Positions 41,996 through 52,580 of a DNA stretch of 64,000 nt are shown here, one piece after another (the first letter of the stretch is position 1; each line of letters begins with the position of its first letter). Source of the stretch: Aphrocallistes beatrix (Eukaryota > Porifera > Hexactinellida > Sceptrulophora > Aphrocallistidae). The DNA is taken from assembly GCA_963281255.1 (NCBI GenBank), contig OY725493.1, forward strand, positions 991,550-1,055,549, written 5' to 3'. The notes under the pieces are model-generated. The model had not been told where the DNA came from and did no database searches. It saw nothing but the letters and a program-made list of their open reading frames with translations. Made by a program: the position numbers and the translations under genes.

Positions 41996-43285
41996 TTAGA
42001 ATTCGTTCTCTGCATTAGCCTCTGGGTCCCCCCAGGTCTTGTTCCAATGGGCGCGCTGATCAACGCACCCCCGATCTAGGAATATAATTAATCCGAGAAT
42101 AGAGCGGTATCCGTCGGGAACTCCGTTTCCCAGGGCGGCCGAGCATAGCAACAGGAATGCGTGCTCGAACGCGTGCCGGATAACGGGGAAGTGAAATGCT
42201 CCTCGGGTTACGACTTTCTTCACGTCGAGGGGGTTCTCTATGAAGATTAGGAGGGAGTGCTCGTCGAAGTAGGATTGGTGGTGCTTCTTGAGGAAGTATG
42301 ACCCGCCGTCTGTCACGCGTATCCCAGTGTTCTTATAATTGAACAAGCGTCCGTATATTTCGAAGAACTCGATCAGCAGTACCCCTAGGTTGGCGTCCAC
42401 ATCCGTGGCCATCCGCCTGGGATGCAACTGCATGAAGCTGACAAGCAGGAGCGTTAGAGCGTAGGAGCTGAGCCCCCCCGAGAACACTTCATTGAAATCC
42501 CGCTGCAGTAGGAACTGCTTTATCACCACCAGGAGCTTGGAGAGGGGCGGGTAGTTCTTGATGAACTTCTTGATGAGGTTCGCAGCCTCGGGTCCCGAAT
42601 GCATGTTGTAGCTGATGTCTATGCGCACGCGAGTAGTGAGCTCGGTGAACCGAATCACGGGCACTGTCACCTTGTCCAGAAGTTTGATCTCCTTAGCGTC
42701 CGCAAGGCCAGCAGATACCAACTCCTCCTCCACAAGTTTGAGCGGCTCCCCGCCGGATTCCCCGAATATGACGAGGTCTATGTCCGAGGTTGGGAGGTAG
42801 GTTTGGGTGCTGCAGCTCCCGAACACCTCCAGACGAGACCCGGGGATCCGGGCCTGCACCAGAGAGCGGATGTGGCTGACGAGCTCTGAGCGCATTCTCT
42901 TTTCGCCCGGCAGAGGCATCATGTAGTTGTAGAAGTCCACGATCTCGTGGTGCAGTCCTATCACGGAGTTGTTGTAGTCCTGCAGTTTCCAGGGGGTGAG
43001 TCGGGCCATGATATGCGCCATGCTGTGTCGCCGCACCCGGTTGAAAGGGAGGGACTCGACTGGGGTGAGGGGGGAGAGGATGGGGATGGTGGGGATAGTG
43101 GAGTGCATGTCGTGCTGAGTCATGTCTAGTGGCGAGCAGGGCGGGCGTCTGTAATCCTCTTTGGATTCGAAAGGGAAAGAGAGTGAGCGTTCGAGCTTGA
43201 CAGCGGTTGAAGCCTCCATGGGAGCTGACAGACAAGATTCTACTTTGAATTCTAATAGAAATGCTGCAGAATCTGAAGAACTCAT
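41996..43285 (-). CDS. TENT4: Non-canonical poly(A) polymerase, TENT4 (PAPD5/PAPD7, Trf4) family
   Basis: Intronless, 429 residues, ATG at 43285. These enzymes add short A-rich tails to nuclear RNAs (TRAMP-like surveillance, snoRNA maturation). The nucleotidyltransferase core has [20 protein letters not shown] with catalytic D168 and D170, and the third Asp in [30 protein letters not shown] and [19 protein letters not shown] are close to human PAPD5 ([39 protein letters not shown]). [18 protein letters not shown] opens the domain, as in the family. The ~95-residue N-terminal region is low-complexity. The basic C-terminal tail of vertebrate TENT4 is missing. Confidence 0.93.
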   Translation of the reverse strand: [429 protein letters not shown]

Positions 43286-44697
43286 TATATACTACAGAGC
43301 TATGCATATATGTACTGAGATGGTGAGGCGAGCGCGCTGAATATAGTATTTAGTATAGCACATCAAATTCTAAGTCAGATACATTTATTAACCAGATTTA
43401 CGTAACTTCGCGAATATTCGTACCTATTCAGATTCAGATTTAGTTAATATTCTTCCTCGTGGTTTGCCTACTACCAAGGAATTACTATGCATAAATTGCG
43501 AATCCAGGAAATGGTTTACACGATGTAGCGCTTAGAATGCTGAGAATTTGTTCCGAAAGCATGCAGGAGATGTTCTTATAAGTAGTGTGTGAAATTCAAT
43601 CCGTCTACAAAATAAATACGACACCAATTTAGATTCTAAAATAAATATACACCGGAAGTTAGCAAGGTCAGGTTGTAAACAGGTCATGCTTGAGTGCAAT
43701 GAGCCTTGCTGAGAATGTTCTAGTCAGCAGCAACATCTGTACCTGACTGTTACCTCGAGAATATTCGTCAATTCTATAAAATGAGATTTAATAACATGAC
43801 ACAGCAAGGGCGCTTCTAGAGATTTATAATGGAACTGAGGTGTTTTTAAAAATCACACCTTACAAACTGCAAATACCAGACATTTAATTTCAAAGTAAAC
43901 AAAACTTCGTAAAAATATACATAATTTTTGTTAATACCTCTGATTAATGTTGTTAAAGTTCGGACAGGAGCTTAAGCCATTGAATCGCTTATAAATCTTT
44001 TGGTTGATTCAGTGAATCTCCTAAAAATTTCACGAAACTCATCGTAAAGGGTTTCTACACAATTGCACATGGTCATTTCAGCTGGTGCATGGTGCCCTGC
44101 AGCAATCGAAGCTGGATAGTTTTACAGTTTGCAACTTCCTACTCTCAATTAACAAGCAGGAATAGAAAGTAGGTATGCGAGGATAGAGGGAGGTGCTATT
44201 AAGTCAAAAGGGCAAATTTAAATCTGACCTTACATCAGATTACAATTACAACAAAAGTTGTGTAGTGCTGATATACTGCTTACGTAAATATGATGCAAGC
44301 GGGTTAGTGCAATTTCGCCTACTCAATGGGATGCATTGTTTAACACAATATTTTGGGTTTCAATAATTTGGCAAATCAATGGAATGTTTGTTTAACAACA
44401 TTTTATGTGTTCGGAATAGTGTCAAACTGAAAGTGAAGGTGGCATTTCCTGAGACAAGGGGTCGAGTGGCATTTTTTAAAGGAATCGGGGCCAAGAGAGG
44501 GAGAGAGAGAGAGAGAGCAATTGTGCATTTTAAGTGAAGAATGAAATATAATTAATGTTTAATGTCAATTAAATTAATTTGCAAAATGAATGACTCGAGA
44601 AACCTAAAAATGTGCGAAACTATGCGTTTCATTGAGAGGCGAAACGGTACTAATTCGAAACAGACATTTCATAACGTTACTAACCATCTCCGTTACT
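43286..44697. other. Spacer upstream of TENT4
   Basis: 1.4 kb with no gene seen. A (GA)n run lies at about 44498-44516. The remainder is AT-rich. Confidence 0.45.
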
Positions 44698-45613
44698 TCA
44701 GATGATGTGGCATTTGTTCTTCGTACCAGACAGTTCAGAGTGTTTGTGTGAATGGAGAGGGTGAGGAGCTGTTCCAATGAGAGAGCTTACGTATATCTCT
44801 GACTGAATCTCCTCGCATACTTTGTACTGGAGAAAGGAGTGCAGCTTGTTAGGGATGGGAAGAGAAGTGATCACTGATTCATCCAGAGAGACAAGGCAGC
44901 CCAGAATCTTGTCTCGGCACAGATGTGTAAGAGACCTACGCACACATATTTTTAAAGTCTGCAACAAATTGACTGAAAAAAAGTATCAGTTGAAATACCA
45001 AAACTTGCATTAAATAGTCCATACTTAAGTTATGATATGAATACAAACAGTATTATATTACTACCAAGTGCATTTTACATGAAGTTAAGTCTCTTCAGAC
45101 ATGAGTTTATCTCGTGATACTGAGCTATCAAGTCTTTACTGAAGCTACCCGGATACTCCAGCACGATGGAGATCTTGTCGATAGCTGTGTGTCCCATTGA
45201 GTCTGTGATGAAAGGAGATGATTTGGCTGAGATGAGCAACTCGACACATTCTAGCTAGAAACAGAATATATGTATGGAAACATAAGTAGTTAGTATCTAG
45301 AAACTGTTTTTCCCATCCATTCAATCAATCAGATCAATCCCACCAAATCCCTTTGAACTTCAAACTAGGAGGGATCCCAATCCCATTCCCATCGCTATAA
45401 CCTTACCTGTCCGTTCACGACGGCAGTATGCAGCGGGGTGATGCCCTTACTGTTCTGCACATTCGGGTCTCTCCCTTCGCACAGCAACGTCTGTAGAATC
45501 AGGACGTCTCCTTGAGCCGCGGCAACGTGCATGTCCGTACTCCCGAACCTGTTCACCTCGTTCACCTCATTCTTCTCGTACACCCAATTCATGTACGTCT
45601 GCTGAGCTAGCAT
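44698..45613 (-). CDS. Ankyrin-repeat and SOCS-box protein (ASB-like), 3 exons
   Basis: Exons 45613-45407, 45254-45149, 44972-44698; GT-AG junctions with consistent phases give 195 residues. ASB proteins are substrate receptors of cullin-5 ubiquitin ligases. Exon 1 has ankyrin repeats (FGSTDMHVAAAQGDVLILQT, DPNVQNSKGITPLHTAVVNG) and exon 2 one more (LECVELLISAKSSPFITDSM). Exon 3 carries the SOCS box: RRSLTHLCRDKILGCL, then SLPIPNKLHSFLQYK, matching the SL..LCR..I / LP.P..L..YL pattern. If the exon-2 donor (G|gtagct) is skipped, the frame runs to a stop at 45075-45077 and gives a form without the SOCS box. Upstream exons are possible, because an acceptor-like tag precedes exon 1. Confidence 0.7.
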
Positions 45614-45916
45614 GCTGATGCCTGCAGAATCCACTCTACCGTTCTAGTGGCTAAGTAAGTTCTATTCCTGTTATGGGTTAAAATTTAAAAGTTGTTAAAA
45701 AAGCCCAATTTGGGTGGGAATGAGGTTGAAATTTGTAGTTTACCACCAAAACCCCACCAAGCACCCTTTGGAGGCTTTTTTACCTAAAATTCTTGCTTTG
45801 CTCGATATTTCAAATTTTGACAAAACAAGCAAATGTAGTGAATAGAAGATTAACTTTAAATACCAAACAAAACCATGTATATATCGATACTGTTATAAGT
45901 GATGGGATGTACGTAT

Positions 45917-46186
45917 TTATTTGCTTTTAAGCTCTTCAAATTCTTTGAGTATAAAATCCAGAGGATCCTGGGGTTTCTCAAAACAAACTTTAGTCGCTAT
46001 AGCTTCCATGTGGTTGAGTATCTGATGGTTCTCCAAGTAGTTCACAGCTTTGGTGTAAGGGTCAATTCCTTCTGAGATCCCGTCTCCCTGCTTGCCATCT
46101 CTGCAGTTAAGAGCGAGCAGCAAGCTCGCTTCTATCTGTTTCTGGCTGAAGACGTTGGAAGCTTGTCCTATCCCTAACTGGTCCAT
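45917..46186 (-). CDS. Small protein with Dpy-30/RII-like dimerisation motif
   Basis: 89 residues from the ATG at 46186. An acceptor-like ttccag lies just upstream, so a 5' UTR exon is likely. The C-terminal half, AVNYLENHQILNHMEAIATK then KPQDPLDFILKEFEELK, fits the two-helix Dpy-30/RIIa fold found in small ciliary proteins such as EFCAB10 (YL..H.I...........RP..P..YL...LE.L). That fold docks onto AKAP-type helices or radial-spoke partners. The ~45 N-terminal residues match nothing known to me. A ciliary role is inference. Confidence 0.6.
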   Translation of the reverse strand: MDQLGIGQASNVFSQKQIEASLLLALNCRDGKQGDGISEGIDPYTKAVNYLENHQILNHMEAIATKVCFEKPQDPLDFILKEFEELKSK

Positions 46187-46459
46187 TCTAGCTACACTGG
46201 AATATAATATAAATAGATTTGTAATATTTAAGCGAACTATTAGTCCCTGATGGAACAATACATTTATACATGTATAGCATTAACACTGTTTATGTGCTGG
46301 AACTTAAAACTATTCTCTATTGTCTATTGTCAATCATCAAAGAATGGTTTATGAAGTGCAAAATTATCAAAATTACAGTCTATCAACAAATGTCTGAATC
46401 TTACCAGCTGGAATTAGCAGAAATGTTTATTTTTGAGAAATAAAATGAATTGCTTAAAC

Positions 46460-48851
46460 CTATACTGCAATACAATCATCATCGCTATCAACAAAGTCAA
46501 CTCGAGCCCTCTTGCTTACAAGTTCCTCCCCCGAAATTTCTCCTTTCTCCGAATCAACGCGACTTCTCTTCGCCTTTTTAGAACCGCCGTCCTCTCCTGA
46601 ATCGAGTTCCATTCTCTCGTTGCTGTTCTGAGACTCGGGCTCGGGCTTAGGCACATCTCCCAACACTTCGAACGCGTTCGCATCTGTTCCAATCTCTTCT
46701 GTGTGCAGGACTATCAGCACAAGCTGAAAGTTCTGCATGAAATCATCGCACTTGAGTCGGCTGTTGTTCTCGATGTTGAACTGAGAGAGTGGGTACTGCA
46801 AGTTCTCCTCCGTCTCCCCTTCTTCGGACGAGATCAGAATGGTCCCCTTTCCGTCGTCAATCTCTACGTCGGGAGCTATCATGCTGAACCTCTCCTTCAG
46901 CACTTTCTCCTCCAGAGTCTTCAGCAGGAATGTGGCGGTGTTCACTTTAATGGTCGCTTCTGGCTGACTCGAGCAAACATAGCAGTCGGGGTTGGGTGCC
47001 GGGAGAGGGAAAGAGGAGAACAACTTTTTACAGGACGGTTTCCTCAAAAGGAAAGTAGCTCTGCATCTGTCCAAATCCCCTTGCAACACCTTGATAGCTT
47101 CGGTGACAATAAGCCCGGCCACGATGGCGTTAGTGCTAGCTATCGCTGGGATTATGTTCCCTGCCATCGACTTCACGTCGAATCTGGATTTGTGCTGAAT
47201 CCCGAATATGTGGGAACGGATGTTAGCTGTGGCGGTAACGAAGTCAAGAGCAGCTGGTTCATCCTTGTCCCAAACCTACAGTCAATTACTCCTGTTACTA
47301 GTATCACCATTTTACTGTCTACTCAGTAGAGCATCTATTTAAGAGAAACTTAAACTCTAGTTAAACTGACCAGGTCTCCGTCTCTCTCCATCTGCTGCTT
47401 GAGATCAGACACGCACCGCACGAACACATTCCCGCACTCAGACAGCGACCACACCCTCTGCTCCTCCAGACCCAGCGACGGCTGTTCACTTCCGCTCCCC
47501 TCCTGATCTCCGATCTGGACCCAGGTGAGGGGAACCGGGGGTCTCCTCTTCTGCCAGAGTTTGTCCATGGTCAGGAGGTACCGGATATCCTCCGCGAACA
47601 ATTTGTTGAAGAGGAGAGTCCCATCGTACCCAATGCTGCCCGCCCAATCCCTGGTTGATACCCGTCCGCGGGGAGTTTCGGGAGGAGGGGGGGCATTCCC
47701 ATTGACTGACTCTGCGAGTTCCTCTGAGTCTCTTCCTTGCAGCTCTGGGTCTTCAGCGTCGGGCGCTACTTCCTACAGTTCAGTTCATTCTAAGCTCCAG
47801 TGCAGTATCAATACGGAGACACTATATGCTCAAATCGTATTCCAAATCCGATATCAGAAATTCTCTGTACAAACAGGTTACCATACAAGTCTATACATTT
47901 AACTCAATTAATTGGGACACCAGTTAATCGGGAAAACCACTTAATTGGGACAAATCTCCAGGATTGGGATAGTTCCCCTACATAGAAGCTAATACTAAAT
48001 TACATCGGTAATCGGGACAAAATATCGAGACCCGAAGTGTCCGATGAATCTGAGTCGACTGTGCTAGTTAAGACTATCCACTACCTGATCTGCGTCATAC
48101 TCCCCGAACAGCTGTGCGAACAGGTGCTTAGCCCACACGATGCAGTGTATGGGAGAAGAGGGGGTGTTTCTGATGGTGCAGCCTGGAAACGTTTTCTGAG
48201 TCGGTTTAGGCAGACACTCGTAGCACTCAGACCGTCCTCTGATGATGACAGTGATCTGTCCCAGATACCCCTCCGTCCCGCTCTCGATCAGAGGAACCTT
48301 CGCCGCGAGACACATCCTGGAAGAGAGGGGAGTGTATTCACAAATGAGCAAAAATGTATCAAAGATTTTAATCCATTTTCGCAGTAATGGCTATTTGGAA
48401 CGTTTTTATTGTGGTGATAGGATGCTGGGTTATTTGGGATATAATTACTCGATTGAAATTCTATCGCTGATTAATGCCAGCACCTGTTGACGTGGTTTCG
48501 AGCTCCTCTGTTGTCCAGCGCATTCATGACGAGAGCGAACTGAGAGAAGAAATCCACATTGTAGTCCGAGTGGAAGACAGATGCGTGGTGCGCCGTGATC
48601 TGAGCGAGCGGGTTGATGAGGAGGACACTCTGCTTGGCCACTTCCGCCTTGCTCTTCCCCACGTGCTTCCTCTGGAACAGGAACTGCCTGTTGAGGTTAC
48701 TCACGTCGATCGTGTCCAGGTCGACCACGTCGATGTGCAGCACTCCGCTCAGGACCAGATTCTTCATCAGCTCGCAGCCGATGCCCCCCGCCCCCACCAC
48801 GAGCACGCGGGAGCGCAGAGACCCCTCGCACAGCCTGTCCAGGTACTCCAT
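46460..48851 (-). CDS. UBA2: SUMO-activating enzyme subunit 2 (4 exons)
   Basis: Exons 48851-48484, 48316-48085, 47772-47371 and 47275-46460; phases agree; 1818 nt, 605 residues. UBA2 pairs with SAE1, adenylates SUMO and carries it as a thioester before transfer to UBC9. Seen: start MEYLDRL leading to the ATP-binding [36 protein letters not shown]; the catalytic Cys in [20 protein letters not shown]; a zinc Cys pair (ECYEC and CYVC); [40 protein letters not shown]; and the ubiquitin-fold domain. The C-terminus is acidic with basic clusters KKAKR and KR, the likely nuclear signal. Four exons is few for this gene. An in-frame upstream ATG at 48992 is less likely than 48851, which matches the family's short N-terminus. 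Confidence 0.96.
47901..48061. mobile_element. pogo-like MITE in UBA2 intron 2
   Basis: Diverged copy of the 19932 family, filling half of the 312-bp intron (47773-48084). Shared words: CTTAATTGGGACAAAT, CTACATAGAAGCTAATACTA, AATCGGGACAAAATATCG and the end GAGTCGACTG. It reaches to within ~25 bp of the exon-2 donor. Confidence 0.65.
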
Positions 48852-49333
48852 CTCTAATTGGCTAAGAACTGTGTTATATCGCAGTGGTAGTGTAGCGCCA
48901 GGATGTACAGAGTTGAATGCAGGGGTGTCCTGGTACCTCTGTTTCCAATCGGTCAGAGTAACCAAGGGCAGGGGCGTAGCTCTCATCTCCAAAGCGAGGA
49001 GGCAGATGTCTCAACGGTTGGGTCTCTGCTTTGGCATGGAGACCACTGCCAGAAATGGCGAGGAACAACTGCCTCCTTTGCCTCAATGGTAGTTACACTC
49101 CCTGAAGGGGGGGCGTCAAGGGGAGCAAGAGGGTACCAAACCAGTGGAGTCGAATGGGGAGGGGAGCATCACAGGGAGCATCACCAAAAAAATTGCACTA
49201 TTCCACAAAGCCTCTGGACTTGAATGCATATATATTGTGTTAAATTGTATTTTAAAGCGGAACGCAAAACTATAAAATAAAGTGTATATACAACTGAACA
49301 GCAATAAAGGAACGAAGACGCATATTCGTAGTA
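48852..49333. other. Spacer upstream of UBA2
   Basis: 482 bp. It holds the presumed UBA2 promoter and 5' leader. CAGGGGCGTAGCTC near 48970 resembles a dispersed-repeat motif. No gene seen. Confidence 0.4.
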
Positions 49334-49714
49334 TTATTCTGTGTGGTGCAACTTGACTTGGAAATGGCTGAGGCCGCTATCTGTTGGGTTGTGCATAACG
49401 AGATTGATCGTAGCGTCTTCTTTCACAATTTCTATGTTCCCATCAAACCAATAGTAAGTATCGCCTTTAAAGAATCTAAGATAAGGCGAGTTGACCTCTT
49501 TGCCTAATACGTCGAGTTTCCCTTTGAGAGAGACAAGCGAGTGATTTCCTTTAGCGTCCACATCCCATTGCCAATAAGCGAGCACAGAGTTTCCTTCCTT
49601 CAGTCCTTGTGGGAACACGATCGTGATCATGCAGTCCTTAGCATATTCGTACCAGTCAAGCTTCCCAATGAACGACAAAAAGTTTGTTCCAAAGAGATTG
49701 TCTTCAGTCGCCAT
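49334..49714 (-). CDS. Orphan small protein, 126 residues
   Basis: Intact single-exon frame from the ATG at 49714 to a stop. No signal peptide, no membrane segment. It alternates hydrophobic and polar residues with many aromatics (SFIGKLDWYEYAKDCMITIV, VLAYWQWDVDAKGNHSLVSL, GDTYYWFDGNIEIVKEDATI), which suggests an all-beta soluble fold. I do not recognise a family. It lies downstream of the coiled-coil gene at 49923 on the same strand, 208 bp away. Confidence 0.6.
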   Translation of the reverse strand: MATEDNLFGTNFLSFIGKLDWYEYAKDCMITIVFPQGLKEGNSVLAYWQWDVDAKGNHSLVSLKGKLDVLGKEVNSPYLRFFKGDTYYWFDGNIEIVKEDATINLVMHNPTDSGLSHFQVKLHHTE

Positions 49715-49922
49715 CTAAAATTGACTAAAATTGAAAATATGGAAACGAAATAAAGTCGTATTCAGGAGCGTAGATTTGGGAGGAAGAATGGTAGGCCCTA
49801 CCAAACCTAGCAGATCCTATGCTTATGTTACAAGTATATCTTATCCTGACTATTCAGTGTTAGTTTCAATTAAATTAAAACATCATAAGACATATAAATT
49901 GCTCGTAATGACTGAGATTTCG

Positions 49923-50771
49923 TTATAGAGTGACAGGCTGCTCTGTTATCACGGGAGCAGTTATGCTCACGTCTAAACTCTGTTCGAACAAAGAATCAGT
50001 GTCTCCTGGACCTGGAGACAATCTGGCCTCATCATCTAGGGGTGCAAGAGCTAGCATTTCCTCCATTTTCTCTTCCATCTCAGCACACATTTGATCACAT
50101 CTCTCCATCTGTCTGGTAAGTCTGTCTGCTAGAAATCTCGTTTTCTCCATAGCGGCTACTCGGGCCTGTTTCCGTTCATCTTCACTCACTACTTCCTCCC
50201 CACTCACTGGATCAATGCCTATTCTCTCCATTACCGATATGAGCCTATCCACTCGCTCTCCCTTTCTGATAGATTGTTCTGACAGCTGAGTGACAGAGGT
50301 GTTAGATTCCGCGAGGCGCTTAGACAGCAATTCAATTTCAGAGGTGAGAGAACTCCTCTCCTCCCCTCTATCAAGCTCTACCTCAGACAGCGTGGCCCTT
50401 AGGGCGGCCAAGTTGTTCCGGAGCTGCTTGTTCTCCTGAGAGAGTTTGCGGTAGGAGAGAACGGTCTGTTTTCCTTTCACGCGTGGGGTCCTCTGTACCT
50501 CAATCTGAGTCGTGCTCGCAGACCTGCCGATTGATAGTGACTGGGTTGCAGGGGTGGTTCTACGAGTGTTCCCATGAGACGATGAGTTTCCTGTTCTAGC
50601 AGTAGACTGCATGCTAACAGAGCATCCGCCAGCTGGTAGGGTTTGGGGTGCATTCGTGGGCAGGACAGAGCGAGTGGGCTTATGGAGGACAGGGATTTTG
50701 CTCTTCAGAGGTAGATTGCTGTGAGAGGAATCATGATCAGTTACTGGAAGTTTCTTTTCTGGAGCTGTCAT
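49923..50771 (-). CDS. Coiled-coil protein, unidentified
   Basis: Intronless, 282 residues. A basic, Ser/Thr/Pro-rich N-terminal third (~1-100, e.g. LPLKSKIPVLHKPTRSVLPT) looks like a disordered microtubule- or kinetochore-type tail. A coiled coil follows at ~105-235 (LSQENKQLRNNLAALRATLS; SSLTSEIELLSKRLAESNTS; RLTRQMERCDQMCAEMEEKM). The phrase IGIDPVSGEEV between two helices recalls coiled-coil spindle proteins, but I cannot assign a family. Short acidic C-terminus. Confidence 0.65.
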   Translation of the reverse strand: MTAPEKKLPVTDHDSSHSNLPLKSKIPVLHKPTRSVLPTNAPQTLPAGGCSVSMQSTARTGNSSSHGNTRRTTPATQSLSIGRSASTTQIEVQRTPRVKGKQTVLSYRKLSQENKQLRNNLAALRATLSEVELDRGEERSSLTSEIELLSKRLAESNTSVTQLSEQSIRKGERVDRLISVMERIGIDPVSGEEVVSEDERKQARVAAMEKTRFLADRLTRQMERCDQMCAEMEEKMEEMLALAPLDDEARLSPGPGDTDSLFEQSLDVSITAPVITEQPVTL

Positions 50772-50875
50772 AATTCTAACTTATTGTACTAAATTTAGTT
50801 AATTATTTTCAAAAGATCTCACGGTATACAATATATAGAGGGAAGTTATGCACTTTTTGAAAGTTGATTCGTTAT

Positions 50876-50893
50876 ACAGCAGTGGTTCCCAAC
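50876..50893 (+). repeat. Lone hAT-like end motif
   Basis: CAGCAGTGGTTCCCAACG resembles the end of the hAT MITE at 63374 (CAGTGGTTCTCAACC). No matching right end is visible, so it may be a truncated element next to the microsatellite. Confidence 0.4.
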
Positions 50894-50938
50894 GTTCGCC
50901 GCCAGAAAGCCCCCATTTGGACCTGCAGCGATATTGAC

Positions 50939-51290
50939 AACACGACACACGACACGACACGACACGACACGACACGACACGACACGACACGACACGACAC
51001 GACACGACACGACACGACACGACACGACACGACACGACACGACACGACACGACACGACACGACACGACACGACACGACACGACACGACACGACACGACAC
51101 GACACGACACGACACGACACGACACGACACGACACGACACGACACGACACGACACGACACGACACGACACGACACGACACGACACGACACGACACGACAC
51201 GACATGACATGACACGACACGACACGACACGACATGACATGACACGACATGACACGACACGACACGACACAACACAACACAACACATTCC
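50939..51290. repeat. Pentanucleotide array (ACACG)n with ACATG and ACAAC variants
   Basis: About 350 bp of 5-bp units, pure CGACA for ~270 bp, then mixed TGACA and finally AACAC units. The 5-bp period leaves frames open on both strands, so the Arg-His-Asp-Thr-Thr and Cys-Arg-Val-Val-Ser frames are artefacts. Confidence 0.96.
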
Positions 51291-51456
51291 ATGCATTTCA
51301 CAAAATGCAATATGAAATAAATCTCAACTTTCAGTATTTGTAGAGATGTTGGAACTGAAGGGGCTGTTTTAATAATTTTCCCAAAGAAACACTTCTTCCC
51401 ACAACACAACACAACACAACACATTCCATGACATTTCACAAAATGTAATATGAAAT
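51271..51456. repeat. Local duplication of the array flank
   Basis: The sequence after the array (ACACAACACATTCCATG, then CATTTCACAAAATG) occurs twice, at ~51275-51316 and ~51405-51455. The LTR element sits at the end of the second copy. Confidence 0.75.
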
Positions 51457-51621
51457 ATATATAATAATGTTAATTCAGAACTTGTTAAGTAACCAAAGTT
51501 AACTATTAAGTAGATAGGATTACTGGATATTATTTGAGATTTGATGAGATATATATCGTAGTAATTATTGGTTACATTGTTGATTGATATTAAAACTATA
51601 GATTATAGATCCACATTATAT
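51457..51621 (+). repeat. 5' LTR
   Basis: About 165 bp. The inner TG...CA unit is 148 bp (51468-51615), starting TGTTAATTCAGAAC and ending GATCCACA. Confidence 0.88.
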
Positions 51622-51647
51622 TGGTAGCAGAGAGTGGTTACTGAGCC

Positions 51648-52580
51648 ATGGCGAATCCAGTACAAGTAGACAAATTTGAGGGAGGCGATGTTGACGAATT
51701 CATTGAGCATTTCGAAATTTGTGCCCTAGCGAATGGTTGGGAGACGGAGAAAAAAGCACTGATGATAGCTACTTGTTTGAAAGGAGAAGCACTCGAGGTA
51801 TACAAGACTGTAAATACTGAGGGGAGGAAAGATTATGGAATAGTAAAGGAGACGCTTCAAAATGCTTTCAAAGCGGAGGATCAGAGATTCACTGCTCTGA
51901 GTGAATTCCATCAGAGATCTATGTTTCCTAATGAGACGCCACAGAGGTTTCTTTTTCAATTGAAACGTTTGCTTAATAAAGCATTTCCAGAGATGGATGA
52001 TCAGGCCAAGGAGCAATTGAATTTTGAACAGTTTATCCGAGGCCTTCCGAAAGCCGTGTATGAAAATATCCGTATATCCCCGGATATAAAGACTTGCCAG
52101 GATGCTTTAAAAAGAGCTCAGGTATTGATTCGAATGCACAACGAAATTCCAGAGAGTCAACCAGAGCTGGTAGCGTCCGTACAGATGAAGGAAGAAGCAC
52201 ACAGGGTTGTTCAAGCTAAGGATGAAGGTAGTGGTACTATATCGAAAGATGCTGCTATTGAAGAGGCAGTAAGCATGATCACAGCACAGTTTAAGTCGTC
52301 CAAAATTAAGGAGAGAGATTACTATACTTGTGCTACAAGGCGAGGATTTGGAAGTCGTCGGTCTTATGATGGGAAACAGCGGAAATTAATTTGTTACGAA
52401 TGCCAGGGTGAAGGACATTACGCTGAAGAATGTCCCAGTAGAAGAAAACCTAAAATTCGATGTTACCATTGCGGTCGTTTGGGGCACATAATGCGAAACT
52501 GTACGGAATCTGCAATAGGGCAGACTTTAAACGAGAAGGGGCCTATCGGAAGAGCCGAGATGAGGTCCCAGAAATATTAA
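51648..52580 (+). mobile_element. LTR element part: gag
   Basis: Open frame of 310 residues. A capsid-like helical region (~30-160) is followed by two CCHC zinc knuckles (CYECQGEGHYAEEC and CYHCGRLGHIMRNC) that bind RNA in this family. It overlaps pol by about 120 bp, as in relatives that reach pol by ribosomal frameshifting. Confidence 0.9.

Noticed and set aside
48037-48387. Plus-strand frame across UBA2 exon 2
   Set aside because: Shadow of the UBA2 exon on the other strand.
48852-48992. Longer UBA2 N-terminus from the ATG at 48992
   Set aside because: The family starts about 15-20 residues before the GAGGIG motif; the ATG at 48851 fits and the extra stretch shows no conservation I recognise.
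50864-51343. His/Asp/Thr- and Cys/Arg/Val/Ser-repeat proteins
   Set aside because: Artefacts of the 5-bp microsatellite, which cycles through all frames.
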